Below are positions 1 to 7,168 of a stretch of DNA of 25,223 bases, in pieces. This DNA is from a bacterium. Its GTDB lineage: Bacteria > Pseudomonadota > Alphaproteobacteria > Caulobacterales > Hyphomonadaceae. A program made the translations under genes and the position numbers. Position 1 is the stretch's first letter. Every line of letters starts with the position of its first letter. The notes under the pieces are model-generated. The model saw only the letters and a program-made list of their open reading frames with translations, had not been told where the DNA came from and ran no database searches. The DNA lies in NCBI GenBank assembly GCA_030824255.1, contig JAVBYB010000048.1, forward strand, positions 1 through 25,223, given 5' to 3'.

Positions 1-1404
1 GCCGATGAAGCCTGGTTTGTCGGAGTTATTGACGAACACCATGAAGGGCTGGAAATCGGCCTCGAGCTGCATGCCTTTCACCTCGACCACGCGCGGCTTG
101 CCGCCGACGATGGCGCCGGCGACGGAGCGCCACTTGCCGTCCACCTTCACCTTGATGCGGATCAGCGAGTCATAGACGGCGCTCGCCTCGTTGATCGACT
201 CTTTCAGCGAACCGCCGCGCTCTTGAAGAATGGCGGGCGCCGACACCATGTTCACTTCAGCAAGGAACGGGCGCAGCATTCCCGCGAGCGCCGCAGACGT
301 CAGCGGCTTGCGGTTGAGCTGGGCGACAGCGCCTTCATACTCGATCTCGACTTCCGAGAGGCCGCCATCGGCAACCTGGCCCGCGAACTGGCCAAGCTTC
401 TCGGCCAGCGCGATGAAGGGCTTCAACTTCGGAGCTTCTTCAGCCGTGACGCTCGGCGTGTTCAGCGCGTTGGAGACCGCGTCGGTCAACAGGTAGTCCG
501 CCATCTGCTCGGCAACCTGGAAAGCGACATTGTCCTGCGCTTCAACGGTCGAGGCGCCAAGGTGCGGCGTCGCAATGAAGTTCGGCGCGCCGAACAGGAC
601 ATTCGTCTTGGCTGGCTCTTCGAGGAACACGTCGAACGCGGCAGCGCCGATGTGGCCGGAATCGAGGCCCGCGCGGACCGCCGCTTCGTCAGCAAGACCG
701 CCACGGGCGCAGTTGACCAGGATCACCCCTTTCTTGGTCTTGGCGATGTTTTCGGCCGAAAGGATGTTCTTCGTCTGGTCAGTGAGCGGCGTGTGCAGCG
801 TGATGACGTCGGCGCGGGCCAGCAGTTCGTCGAGTTCAACCTTCTCTACGCCCAGCTGCGTGGCGCGCTCTGCGGTGAGGAACGGGTCGTAGGCGACAAC
901 CTTCATTTTCAGGCCCAGCGCGCGGTCCGCAACGATGGAGCCGATATTGCCCGCGCCGATGAGGCCCAGCGTCTTCGCGTAAAGCTCGATGCCGATGTAA
1001 TCCTTCTTCGGCCACTCGCCCGCGATCGTGCGCTGGCTCGCCGAAGGTATCTGACGGGCGGCTGCAAACATCATGGCGATCGCGTGTTCCGCTGTCGTGA
1101 TGGCGTTGCCGAACGGCGTGTTCATGACGATGACGCCCTTGGCAGTCGCCGCCTTCACATCAACGTTGTCGACGCCAATACCCGCGCGACCGATCACCCG
1201 CAGTTTCGTGCCTGCTGCAATGACATCCTTGTCCGGCTTGCAGGCCGAACGCACCGCGAGACCGTCATACTCGCCGATGATCTTGATCAGCTCGTCCTTC
1301 TTGAGGCCGACCTTGAAGTCGACCTCGATGCCGCGGTTCTTGAAGATGTCGGCGGCGCCGGGCGCGAGATCGTCAGCGATGAGGACTTTGATCTTGTTGG
1401 TCAT
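1..1404 (-). CDS. serA: D-3-phosphoglycerate dehydrogenase, 3' end outside window
   Basis: SerA oxidises 3-phosphoglycerate to 3-phosphohydroxypyruvate with NAD+, the first committed step of serine synthesis in the cytoplasm. The 468 visible codons start at ATG 1404 with AGGAG about 9 nt upstream, and the frame runs off the left edge, so the C-terminus is missing. Seen: N-terminal substrate domain with GRAGIGVDNVD (72-82), NAD-binding GLIGAGNIG (147-155), catalytic Arg in NCARGG (R234), the acidic LEEP segment (262-263) and the catalytic His in TPHLGAST (H281). After about residue 320 comes the extra intervening domain of the long SerA form (usually about 525 aa with a terminal ACT domain); the ACT part is not fully visible. 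It is the last visible gene of a minus-strand run with serC, a MazG-like gene and a GNAT gene; only 12 nt separate it from the GNAT stop. Confidence 0.95.
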   Translation of the reverse strand, partial: MTNKIKVLIADDLAPGAADIFKNRGIEVDFKVGLKKDELIKIIGEYDGLAVRSACKPDKDVIAAGTKLRVIGRAGIGVDNVDVKAATAKGVIVMNTPFGNAITTAEHAIAMMFAAARQIPSASQRTIAGEWPKKDYIGIELYAKTLGLIGAGNIGSIVADRALGLKMKVVAYDPFLTAERATQLGVEKVELDELLARADVITLHTPLTDQTKNILSAENIAKTKKGVILVNCARGGLADEAAVRAGLDSGHIGAAAFDVFLEEPAKTNVLFGAPNFIATPHLGASTVEAQDNVAFQVAEQMADYLLTDAVSNALNTPSVTAEEAPKLKPFIALAEKLGQFAGQVADGGLSEVEIEYEGAVAQLNRKPLTSAALAGMLRPFLAEVNMVSAPAILQERGGSLKESINEASAVYDSLIRIKVKVDGKWRSVAGAIVGGKPRVVEVKGMQLEADFQPFMVFVNNSDKPGFIG

Positions 1405-1416
1405 GGGGGAGGACTC

Positions 1417-2028
1417 CTATTTCGATTTCGGGATTTCGGACGCGCGTAGGGAGACATTGCTCCAGTCTTCGCGCGCTAGCTTGTGAACGAGGCAATCGTC
1501 CTCGCCGAACATCTGGCGATGGGTCGGGACGAAGCCGAGGCGCTGGTAGAATTTATGGGCGCGTGTGTTGGACGCGAGCGGATCGATAACGATGGCCGTA
1601 ACGCTCGGATCTTCAAACGAGGCGACGATGCCGAGGCGCATCATCATCTCGCCATAGCCCTTGCCGCGCGCATCGGGCTCGCCGATCCAGATGTCCAGAG
1701 AGCGCAAGTTCGGCTCGATCTCGCCCCAGTAATGCGTCGACTCCCAGTGCGGATCGCAAAGTTGCATCGCGCCTATGGGGCGGCCGTCTATCTCGGCAAT
1801 CCAGTATTCCCAAACATCGCGCTCGTAGAGATCGATGTTTTCCGCCCAGTCATTGTCCTCACCCCACGCCATGACGGCGTCCGGATCATCGCTGCCAGAG
1901 GCGATCACAGTGGGGTCCGCGTCCCAGCGCAGGAGCGTGGGAATGTCGGCGTGCGTCGCGGCGCGCAGGACGAGTGTAGGCTTGCCCAACGTTTCAAGCG
2001 TCATGTGGCGGCGTGCTGCCTCAGACAT
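1417..2028 (-). CDS. GNAT family N-acetyltransferase (AAC(6')/RimJ-like)
   Basis: A 203-aa acetyltransferase of the GNAT fold, which moves an acetyl group from acetyl-CoA to an amine; the substrate cannot be told from sequence. The core shows LDIWIGEPDARGKGYG, whose R-G-K-G-Y-G part is the acetyl-CoA pyrophosphate loop (motif A), then a strand with VIDPLASNTRAHKFYQRLGF, the usual motif B with an Asn and a conserved Tyr. The overall layout (WIAEIDGRPIGAMQL, then motif A and N-x-x-A-x-x-F-Y) resembles aminoglycoside 6'-acetyltransferase-like chromosomal proteins, but that does not prove drug modification. The start at 2028 was chosen because it overlaps the stop of the upstream MazG-like gene by 8 nt (ATGTCTGA), which suggests translational coupling; an internal ATG at 2004 has no ribosome site. 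A longer open frame upstream is a shadow of the MazG-like gene. Confidence 0.85.
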   Translation of the reverse strand: MSEAARRHMTLETLGKPTLVLRAATHADIPTLLRWDADPTVIASGSDDPDAVMAWGEDNDWAENIDLYERDVWEYWIAEIDGRPIGAMQLCDPHWESTHYWGEIEPNLRSLDIWIGEPDARGKGYGEMMMRLGIVASFEDPSVTAIVIDPLASNTRAHKFYQRLGFVPTHRQMFGEDDCLVHKLAREDWSNVSLRASEIPKSK

Positions 2029-2317
2029 GGCCGCCCGTCCCGTCTCCCGCCGCTTTCCATTTGCGCGCGCGGTTGACTTGCATCTTGGCGTCGACCTGTT
2101 CGAACAGCTCCATGCCAAGCAGCCCGACGAGCCGATGCAGCAGTATGACGACATCGGCCACCTCTCTGCCCGCTTCGGCGTGGTCGCCGGCGCGGAGGGC
2201 TTGCTCCAGTTCATCCATCTCGTCGCGTGCCCGCGCGACAAGCGCGGTGAGATCGCGCGCCTCGCCGAACGTGGCATCGCCCCATTCGCGGATGGTGTTG
2301 CTGGTTTCAGTCGGCAT
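2021..2317 (-). CDS. MazG-like nucleotide pyrophosphohydrolase
   Basis: A 98-aa all-helical protein of the MazG/dUTPase-C superfamily; such proteins hydrolyse (d)NTPs to NMP and pyrophosphate with Mg2+ and are thought to clean the nucleotide pool. The two metal-binding signatures are visible: E-x-x-E in DEMDELEQAL (about 32-41) and E-x-x-D in REVADVVILLHRL (about 50-62). The C-terminal VDAKMQVNRARKWK is the typical K-x-x-x-N-x-x-R-x-W tail. Full length for the single-domain form. AGGAAG lies about 6 nt before ATG 2317. It overlaps the following GNAT gene by 8 nt and lies 137 nt downstream of serC, a gap filled by a palindromic repeat. The substrate preference is not predictable. Its place between serC and serA does not by itself indicate a role in serine synthesis. 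Confidence 0.82.
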   Translation of the reverse strand: MPTETSNTIREWGDATFGEARDLTALVARARDEMDELEQALRAGDHAEAGREVADVVILLHRLVGLLGMELFEQVDAKMQVNRARKWKAAGDGTGGHV

Positions 2318-2333
2318 TTCGACTTCCTAAGCT

Positions 2334-2453
2334 TGTCATCCCGGAAGGCCGAAGGGCTATCCGGGACCCATTGCGCCAGCACGAAACTGGATGAATGGGT
2401 CCCGGCCCAATCTGACTCAAACAAGAATGGGCTTCGCTACGGCCGGGATGACA
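2334..2453. repeat. Palindromic intergenic repeat between serC and the MazG-like gene
   Basis: Two nested inverted repeats fill the gap. The outer arms TGTCATCCCGG (2334-2344) and CCGGGATGACA (2443-2453) match perfectly over 11 bp. The inner arms CCGGGACCCATT (2361-2372) and AATGGGTCCCGG (2394-2405) match perfectly over 12 bp around a 21-nt loop. The style (TGTCATCCCGG...GGGTCCCGG...) is that of dispersed intergenic palindromes in alphaproteobacterial genomes. In RNA it would fold into a long double hairpin just after the serC stop codon. No second copy is in this window, so its dispersal is inferred. Confidence 0.75.
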
Positions 2454-2454
2454 G

Positions 2455-3618
2455 CTAGTTGAGTTCCGCCACTGTGGTTTCAAACGCCCAGTCGAGCCAG
2501 GGGGTCAGTTTCTCGACGTCGGAGGCTTCCACTGTAGCGCCGCACCAGATGCGCAGGCCCGGAGGGGCGGCCTTGTAGCCGCCGATGTCGTAAGCCGCGT
2601 TTTCCTTCTCGAGCGCCGCGACGAACTTCTTCACGAAGTCCTGCTGGCCCTTGTCGTCCAGCTTCGCCACGCGCGGATCGGTGATCGACAGCGTAACGGA
2701 AGTGTTCGAGCGGATGGCGTTGTCGGCCGCGAGGAATTCGACCCACGGGGTTTTCGCCACCCACGCTTCAAGCACGGCGAGGTTGGCGTTGGAGCGGGCG
2801 ATGGTGGCGTCAACGCCGCCGAGGCCTTCGACCCAGCCGAGCGCGTCGAGATAGTCTTCGGTCGCCAGCATGGAGGGGGTGTTGATCGTCTCGCCTTCGA
2901 AGATGCCTTCGGTGACTTCCCCGGCTTTCGCCATGCGGAAAAGTTTCGGCATCGGCCATGCGGGCTTGTATGTCTTCAGGCGCTCGATGGCGCGGGGCGA
3001 CAGGATGAGGATGCCGTGCGCGCCCTCGCCGCCCAGCACTTTCTGCCAGGAGTAGGTCAGCACATCGATCTTGGACCACGGGATATCCATGGCGAACACG
3101 GCCGAGGTGGCGTCGCAGAAGGTGAGGCCTTCACGATCGTCCGCGATCCAGTCGCCGTTCGGCACTTTCACGCCCGACGTCGTGCCATTCCAGGTGAAGA
3201 CGATGTCTGCGTCCTTGCGGGCCTTGGACATGTCCGGCAGCTGGCCATAGCCCGCCTTGTGGGTCGTCGCGTCGACCTTGAGCTGCTTGGTGATGTCCGT
3301 CACCCAGTCTTCGCCAAAGCTCTCGAAAGCGAACACATCCACCGGACGGGCGCCCAGCATAGACCAGAAGGCCGCCTCGATGGCGCCCGTGTCGGAACCC
3401 GGCATGATACCGATGCGGTAGTCCGCCGGAATTTTCAGCACGGCCCGCGTCTTGTCGATCGCCAGCTTCAGGCGCGACTTGCCGAGCTTGGAGCGGTGCG
3501 ACCGGCCCAGCGATTCAAGCTTGAGATTATCGGGGCTCCAGCCTGGCCGTTTGGCACATGGTCCGGAGGAAAAGTGCGCGCGATCAGGGCGCACGGCCGG
3601 TTTGGCGGCGGTAGACAT
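2455..3618 (-). CDS. serC: Phosphoserine aminotransferase
   Basis: SerC transfers the amino group of glutamate to 3-phosphohydroxypyruvate, giving phosphoserine: step two of serine synthesis, and a similar step in pyridoxal phosphate synthesis in some bacteria. The 387-aa product fits the alphaproteobacterial type-2 SerC. Seen: N-terminal [23 protein letters not shown] (73-83) for PLP phosphate, [10 protein letters not shown] (141-150), the Asp of FCDATSAVF, and the PLP lysine in [15 protein letters not shown] (K193). The start at 3618 (MSTAAKP) was chosen because GGGAG lies 8 nt upstream and homologs start near the PxxxHFSSGPC segment; an in-frame ATG at 3708 would add 30 residues without family resemblance and would translate the structured leader. 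It begins the run leading to serA. Its leader carries three hairpins, the last touching the Shine-Dalgarno sequence. Confidence 0.95.
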   Translation of the reverse strand: MSTAAKPAVRPDRAHFSSGPCAKRPGWSPDNLKLESLGRSHRSKLGKSRLKLAIDKTRAVLKIPADYRIGIMPGSDTGAIEAAFWSMLGARPVDVFAFESFGEDWVTDITKQLKVDATTHKAGYGQLPDMSKARKDADIVFTWNGTTSGVKVPNGDWIADDREGLTFCDATSAVFAMDIPWSKIDVLTYSWQKVLGGEGAHGILILSPRAIERLKTYKPAWPMPKLFRMAKAGEVTEGIFEGETINTPSMLATEDYLDALGWVEGLGGVDATIARSNANLAVLEAWVAKTPWVEFLAADNAIRSNTSVTLSITDPRVAKLDDKGQQDFVKKFVAALEKENAAYDIGGYKAAPPGLRIWCGATVEASDVEKLTPWLDWAFETTVAELN

Positions 3619-3702
3619 CTGTTTTTCTCCCATCCTTACAGATGGACTGGTCGCCGTTGGGGGCGACTGGCCCGGGGGCGATATGCTCCCGAACGGGTTG
3701 CG
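3619..3702 (-). ncRNA. Candidate serC leader RNA (structured 5' UTR)
   Basis: On the minus strand the 84 nt before serC can form three hairpins. The first is a small GC hairpin at 3688-3697 (CCCGTTCGGG). The second is a 6-bp stem GTCGCC/GGCGAC at 3650-3667, loop of 6. The third is a 5-bp stem CCATC/GATGG at 3630-3645, loop of 6, whose 3' arm enters the Shine-Dalgarno GGGAG (3627-3631). A conserved 'serC' RNA motif has been described upstream of serC in Alphaproteobacteria; place, length and stem-loop content agree. I recall the motif only in outline, so a covariance search is needed for identity. Pairing of the ribosome site hints at translational control. Confidence 0.55.
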
Positions 3703-3708
3703 CGTCAA

Positions 3709-3915
3709 TTAACTCGTGCGGCGAGCCCAAGCGCCCGCAACTCCCAACCTTGCCTCAGCAGCCGCGATCACCTTGTAGCGCGGGTACTCGCTGCGATGCC
3801 CGTTCCCGATCGTGCCGGTGATGTTGTACTGCCGCGCCATCAGATAGAGATTGTAGGCCTCAAGATTGGTCGTGCCGCGCCGCTCGATGGCCTTTTTTCT
3901 TGAGGCAGCAGCCAT
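3709..3915 (-). pseudogene. Remnant of a TPR/adenylate-cyclase-type protein
   Basis: A 68-codon frame with ATG at 3915 and AGGA about 11 nt upstream. Residues 13-31 (RGTTNLEAYNLYLMARQYN) strongly resemble the segment that precedes the TPR repeats in large TolB/TPR proteins of the adenylate-cyclase and winged-helix type, where xTTNxEAYxLYLxARQ is usual. The following residues (GNGHR... to AAAEARLGVAGAWAR) look like a decayed version of the next helix pair, which normally continues for hundreds of residues; here the frame stops at 3709. There is no DNA-binding, cyclase or membrane part. It is therefore most simply a leftover of a much larger gene. It lies on the same strand, directly upstream of the serC leader, so the serC promoter may lie within it. 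It could still be translated as a small protein. Confidence 0.45.
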
Positions 3916-4066
3916 GGCGGTGTGTTTCCTAACCGGGAAATGAGCAAACGCCCCCGAATTCCACGCCTGCTTTCAGGTGCAGCGGCAACTCTTCACACGC
4001 ACTTTGCTACGCCCCCCAAACAGGTTGAACCGCCTGACCAGCAAGGCGTTCTGTGGGGCAGTCATG

Positions 4067-5020
4067 TCAGACAGCCCGTTTCGCCCGCGTGTTCGCCACA
4101 GCCACGCCGGCCAGGATCAGCGCCAGTGCGCCGACCATCGACCATTGCAGCGGCTCGCCGAGGAACAGGACGCCGAGGCCGGTCGCCCATAGCGGCGACA
4201 TGTAGGTGGTGAACGAGACAAATACCGGCCCCGCACGGCGGATCAGCCAGACATAGAAGAACATCGCGATCGCCGTCGGCAGCAGACCCAGCAGGATCAT
4301 CGCCGTCAACGACGCTGTACTGGGAGCGACCGGGAACGGCTCCGCGACCAGCGCATAGAGCAACGCAGAAGCTCCGCCCATCGCCACGATGATGAAGGCA
4401 GACAGCACCGGCTCGACGCGAGGCGCCAGGCGCGTTGCGATATTGCCCACCGCATACATCCACGCACCGACGATGCCGAGCAGGATGCCGATCAGGCCCG
4501 CGCTCTCGCCCGCCTGCAGCGCCGGCAACACCAGAACCACCAGCCCAAGAAAGCCCAGCATGACGCCGGCCAGCCGCCAGGCCGACAGCCGGTCGCCGGT
4601 CCAGAAGTGCGCCATCAGGACGGTCGCGAACGGCGTGCCGCCATTGCAGATCGCCAGCACCGCCGATCCGACCGACTCGGCCGCATGCGCATAAAGCACA
4701 AAGGGAACCATCGTCGCGCCGATGCCGATCACGCCAAACCAGCCATAGGCTTTCAGCGACAGCTTTGGCCGCTCATCGGCATGCTCCTGCGGCGGCCGCA
4801 ACACGCGCATCACGAGCAGCCACACGCCAAGGAAGAATGTCCCGCTCAGGAGACGCCCCGCCACCAGCCATGCCGGGGAGATTGTCTCGACGCCGATGCG
4901 CAGTCCCGCAAAGGTGGAGCCCCAGATCACCACCAGCAGCATCAGGGTGGCCCAGCTCAGCGCATGCCCCGAAAGGCGCGGCGCGGCTGATCCTTCTGCC
5001 TTGCTCGCCGCCGAATCCAC
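4067..5020 (-). CDS. EamA/DMT-superfamily transporter
   Basis: A 317-aa inner-membrane protein of the drug/metabolite transporter superfamily with about ten hydrophobic helices arranged as two EamA repeats. Repeat one starts with LMLLVVIWGSTFAGLRIGVETISP, a typical first-helix W-G-S/T-F; repeat two starts near LLGIVGAWMYAVGNIATR, and the last helix is WSMVGALALILAGVAVA before the basic tail NTRAKRAV. Such carriers export amino acids, metabolites or drugs, but substrates cannot be assigned. The start is GTG at 5020; no earlier in-frame start gives a family-like N-terminus, and the first helix begins about 27 residues in. Its ribosome site is weak (GGGG). It is probably transcribed alone: a terminator for the preceding csbD-like gene lies at 5101-5139, and nothing follows closely. 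Confidence 0.9.
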   Translation of the reverse strand: MDSAASKAEGSAAPRLSGHALSWATLMLLVVIWGSTFAGLRIGVETISPAWLVAGRLLSGTFFLGVWLLVMRVLRPPQEHADERPKLSLKAYGWFGVIGIGATMVPFVLYAHAAESVGSAVLAICNGGTPFATVLMAHFWTGDRLSAWRLAGVMLGFLGLVVLVLPALQAGESAGLIGILLGIVGAWMYAVGNIATRLAPRVEPVLSAFIIVAMGGASALLYALVAEPFPVAPSTASLTAMILLGLLPTAIAMFFYVWLIRRAGPVFVSFTTYMSPLWATGLGVLFLGEPLQWSMVGALALILAGVAVANTRAKRAV

Positions 5021-5100
5021 TGAACGCCCCGCTGCCTGTCGCGCGTCCTGCTAGAGCAATTCCGTTCCATCCGCAAAGGCACGGCTCGGCAACGCGGCGT

Positions 5101-5139
5101 AACAAACAACAAAAGGCCCGGCGCATCGAACGCCGGGCC
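5101..5139 (-). terminator. Rho-independent terminator of the CsbD-like gene
   Basis: On the minus strand a perfect 9-bp GC stem, GGCCCGGCG/CGCCGGGCC (arms 5131-5139 and 5115-5123) with a 7-nt loop, is followed by TTTTGTTGTTTG. It starts 27 nt after the CsbD-like stop codon. Confidence 0.85.
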
Positions 5140-5165
5140 AATTGATCAGTTCGGTCTGGAAGAGC

Positions 5166-5363
5166 CTAGACAGGCTTGGACGCTTCCTTGGCGATGTTCT
5201 TGGCTTTTTCTTCGATGTTGCCGGCGGTCTTCTGGACCTTGCCTTCAACTTCCTTCATGCCGCCTTCGGCCTGATGCTTCGGGGAATCGACGATTTCTCC
5301 GAACTTCTTCTGCACCTTGCCGGCGACTTCTTTCATGCCGCCATCGATCTGGTTCTTGTTCAT
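5166..5363 (-). CDS. CsbD family stress protein
   Basis: A 65-aa hydrophilic, lysine- and glutamate-rich protein of the CsbD family, small general-stress proteins of unknown biochemical role. ATG 5363 is preceded by AAGGA at 8 nt. Two halves repeat each other: GGMKEVAGKVQKKFGEI (about 9-25) and GGMKEVEGKVQKTAGNI (about 34-50), each with the E-x-x-G-K-x-x amphipathic helix typical of the family. The tail EEKAKNIAKEASKPV is helical and charged. It lies 65 nt downstream of the GMC oxidoreductase on the same strand and is closed by a strong terminator, so it may be read from its own promoter in the gap or by read-through. Stress induction is known for relatives and inferred here. Confidence 0.88.
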   Translation of the reverse strand: MNKNQIDGGMKEVAGKVQKKFGEIVDSPKHQAEGGMKEVEGKVQKTAGNIEEKAKNIAKEASKPV

Positions 5364-5428
5364 GACAATATCCTTCTGTGTCTCGTCCCGCTTCGGGTGA
5401 TCAACGTCCGGAAAGGAATGGGGTTCCT

Positions 5429-7033
5429 TCAGGCTCGCGCGTCTGCGAGCAACATGTCCGCACCTTTTTCCGCAATCATCAGCGTCGGCGAATTTGTATT
5501 GCCCGAAACGATGTTGGGCATCACCGACGCATCGATCACCCTCAACCGTCCAATCCCGCGCACGCGCAGGCGCGCATCCACCACGGCGGTCGGATCGCTG
5601 TCGCCGCCCATCTTCGCCGTGCCGACCGGATGGAAGATCGTCGTGCCGATATCGCCCGCAGCCTTCGCCAGCTCGGCATCCGATTTGAGATGATCGCCGG
5701 GCAAGTATTCCTCCGGAGCAAACTTCTGCAGCCCCGGTTGCTGCACGATCCGCCGCACCAGTTTCAGAGACTCCACCGCGGTCACACGATCGCTTTCGGC
5801 CGAAAGATAGTTGGGCGCAATCGCTGGCGCCGCCGCTGCATCCTTCGTCTTCGCATGGATTGCCCCCCGGCTTTCGGGCCGCAGGTTGCAGACGCTGATC
5901 GTGATCGCCGGGAATGGAAACATCGCCTCTCCGAACTTGGGCAATGCCAGCGGTTGCACATGGAACTGCACGTTCGGCGTTGCATGCCGCTCGTTTGATT
6001 TTGCAAACGCGCCCATCTGCGACGGCGCCATCGTCATGGGCCCGCGCCGGCGCAGCGCATAGTCCATCGCCATCAACGGCCTGCGCATCAGGTTGGCGTA
6101 TTGCTCGTTCAGCGTCGGCACGCCGCTCACCTTGTAGATCGGCCGCAGCTGCAGATGGTCCTGCAGGTTCTCGCCAACGCCCCGGCTGTGATGCGCCAGA
6201 TCGACCCCCAGCGCACGCAGCCGCTCGCCATCGCCTATGCCTGAAAGCTCCAGCAGCTTGGGCGTCTGCACCGCCCCGCTCGCAAGGATAACGCAACCAT
6301 CAGCCATGGCTGTGTGGCGCTCAGGTCCGCGCGACCACGCAACACCGCGCGCCTCGCCGCCTTCCACGATGACGCGCTCAACCAGCGCCCGCGTTTCGAC
6401 CTTCAGATTCGACCGCCCCAGCGCCGGCTTCAGGAAACCCCGCGCCGATGACCAGCGCCGCCCCGCCTTCTGGTTCACCTGGAAATAGCCGACCCCGAAA
6501 TTATCGCCCGTGTTGAAGTCGCCGACTTTGGGGATGCCCGCGCTCTCCGCGGCATCCGCAAACGCATCCAGCACTTTCCACCGCATGCGCGGATGCTCGA
6601 TCCGCCATTCTCCGCCCTGGCGGTGATGCTCCCCGCCATCGACATGATCCTCGTGCTTCAAGAAGTAGGGCAGCACATCCTCCCAGCTCCAGCCGGTGAG
6701 GCCTTGCTGGCGCCATCCGTCATAGTCCGCCGCCTGCCCCCGCATGTAGATCATCGCGTTGATCGCGGATGATCCGCCCAGCACCTTCCCGCGCGGATAA
6801 TTCAGCGCGCGCCCATTCAGTCCCGGCGTCGCCTCCGTCTGGAACATCCAGTCGGCGCGCGGATTGCCGATCGCGAACAGATAGCCGACAGGAATATGAA
6901 ACCAGATCCAGTCGTCCTGCCCGCCCGCTTCCAGCAGCAGCACATTGTTGCGCGGATCCTTGGACAGCCGGTTCGCCAACAGGCAACCCGCTGTCCCCGC
7001 ACCAACGATGATGTAGTCGAACCGTTCGCCCAT
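5429..7033 (-). CDS. GMC family FAD-dependent oxidoreductase (choline dehydrogenase-like)
   Basis: A 534-aa flavoprotein of the glucose-methanol-choline family, which oxidises alcohols using bound FAD. Seen: the N-terminal FAD dinucleotide fold DYIIVGAGTAGCLLANRL (G11-x-G13-x-x-G16), the first GMC signature around RGKVLGGSSAINAMIYMRG, the second signature GAVQTPKLLELSGIG, and the C-terminal catalytic pair: His in IFHPVGTAKMG (H468) and Asn in VSGNTNSPTLM (N512). The overall pattern is closest to the BetA/alcohol dehydrogenase branch. No betaine aldehyde dehydrogenase, BetI or transporter is nearby, so choline as substrate is not supported; alkanols or polyethylene glycol are equally possible. 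ATG 7033 was chosen since GERFDYIIVGAG is the normal N-terminus; an in-frame ATG at 7075 would add 14 basic residues. No signal peptide is seen. Confidence 0.9.
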   Translation of the reverse strand: MGERFDYIIVGAGTAGCLLANRLSKDPRNNVLLLEAGGQDDWIWFHIPVGYLFAIGNPRADWMFQTEATPGLNGRALNYPRGKVLGGSSAINAMIYMRGQAADYDGWRQQGLTGWSWEDVLPYFLKHEDHVDGGEHHRQGGEWRIEHPRMRWKVLDAFADAAESAGIPKVGDFNTGDNFGVGYFQVNQKAGRRWSSARGFLKPALGRSNLKVETRALVERVIVEGGEARGVAWSRGPERHTAMADGCVILASGAVQTPKLLELSGIGDGERLRALGVDLAHHSRGVGENLQDHLQLRPIYKVSGVPTLNEQYANLMRRPLMAMDYALRRRGPMTMAPSQMGAFAKSNERHATPNVQFHVQPLALPKFGEAMFPFPAITISVCNLRPESRGAIHAKTKDAAAAPAIAPNYLSAESDRVTAVESLKLVRRIVQQPGLQKFAPEEYLPGDHLKSDAELAKAAGDIGTTIFHPVGTAKMGGDSDPTAVVDARLRVRGIGRLRVIDASVMPNIVSGNTNSPTLMIAEKGADMLLADARA

Positions 7034-7168
7034 GGCGGCCGGGTGTAGCCGCGCGCGACGCCCGCAGGAAGCCACATACCGACGAAAACACCCTCCTCAT
7101 GGCCTTACGGCGCCCTTGACCACGCGATGCCCCATCCACATCGTGGTGCAAACTACGGGAGGCGTTGA

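Noticed and set aside
223..1449. 408-codon plus-strand open frame
   Set aside because: It lies antisense to serA, which has full family motifs; the frame is a by-product of high GC and its protein is Arg/Asp-rich without domains.
3619..3708. Upstream in-frame ATG for serC (30 extra residues)
   Set aside because: The extension has no family likeness and overlaps the structured leader; the GGGAG site points to 3618.
7116..7144. TTGACC-N17-CATCGT as promoter of the serine hydrolase
   Set aside because: Good -35 but a very poor -10; not enough to report as a feature.
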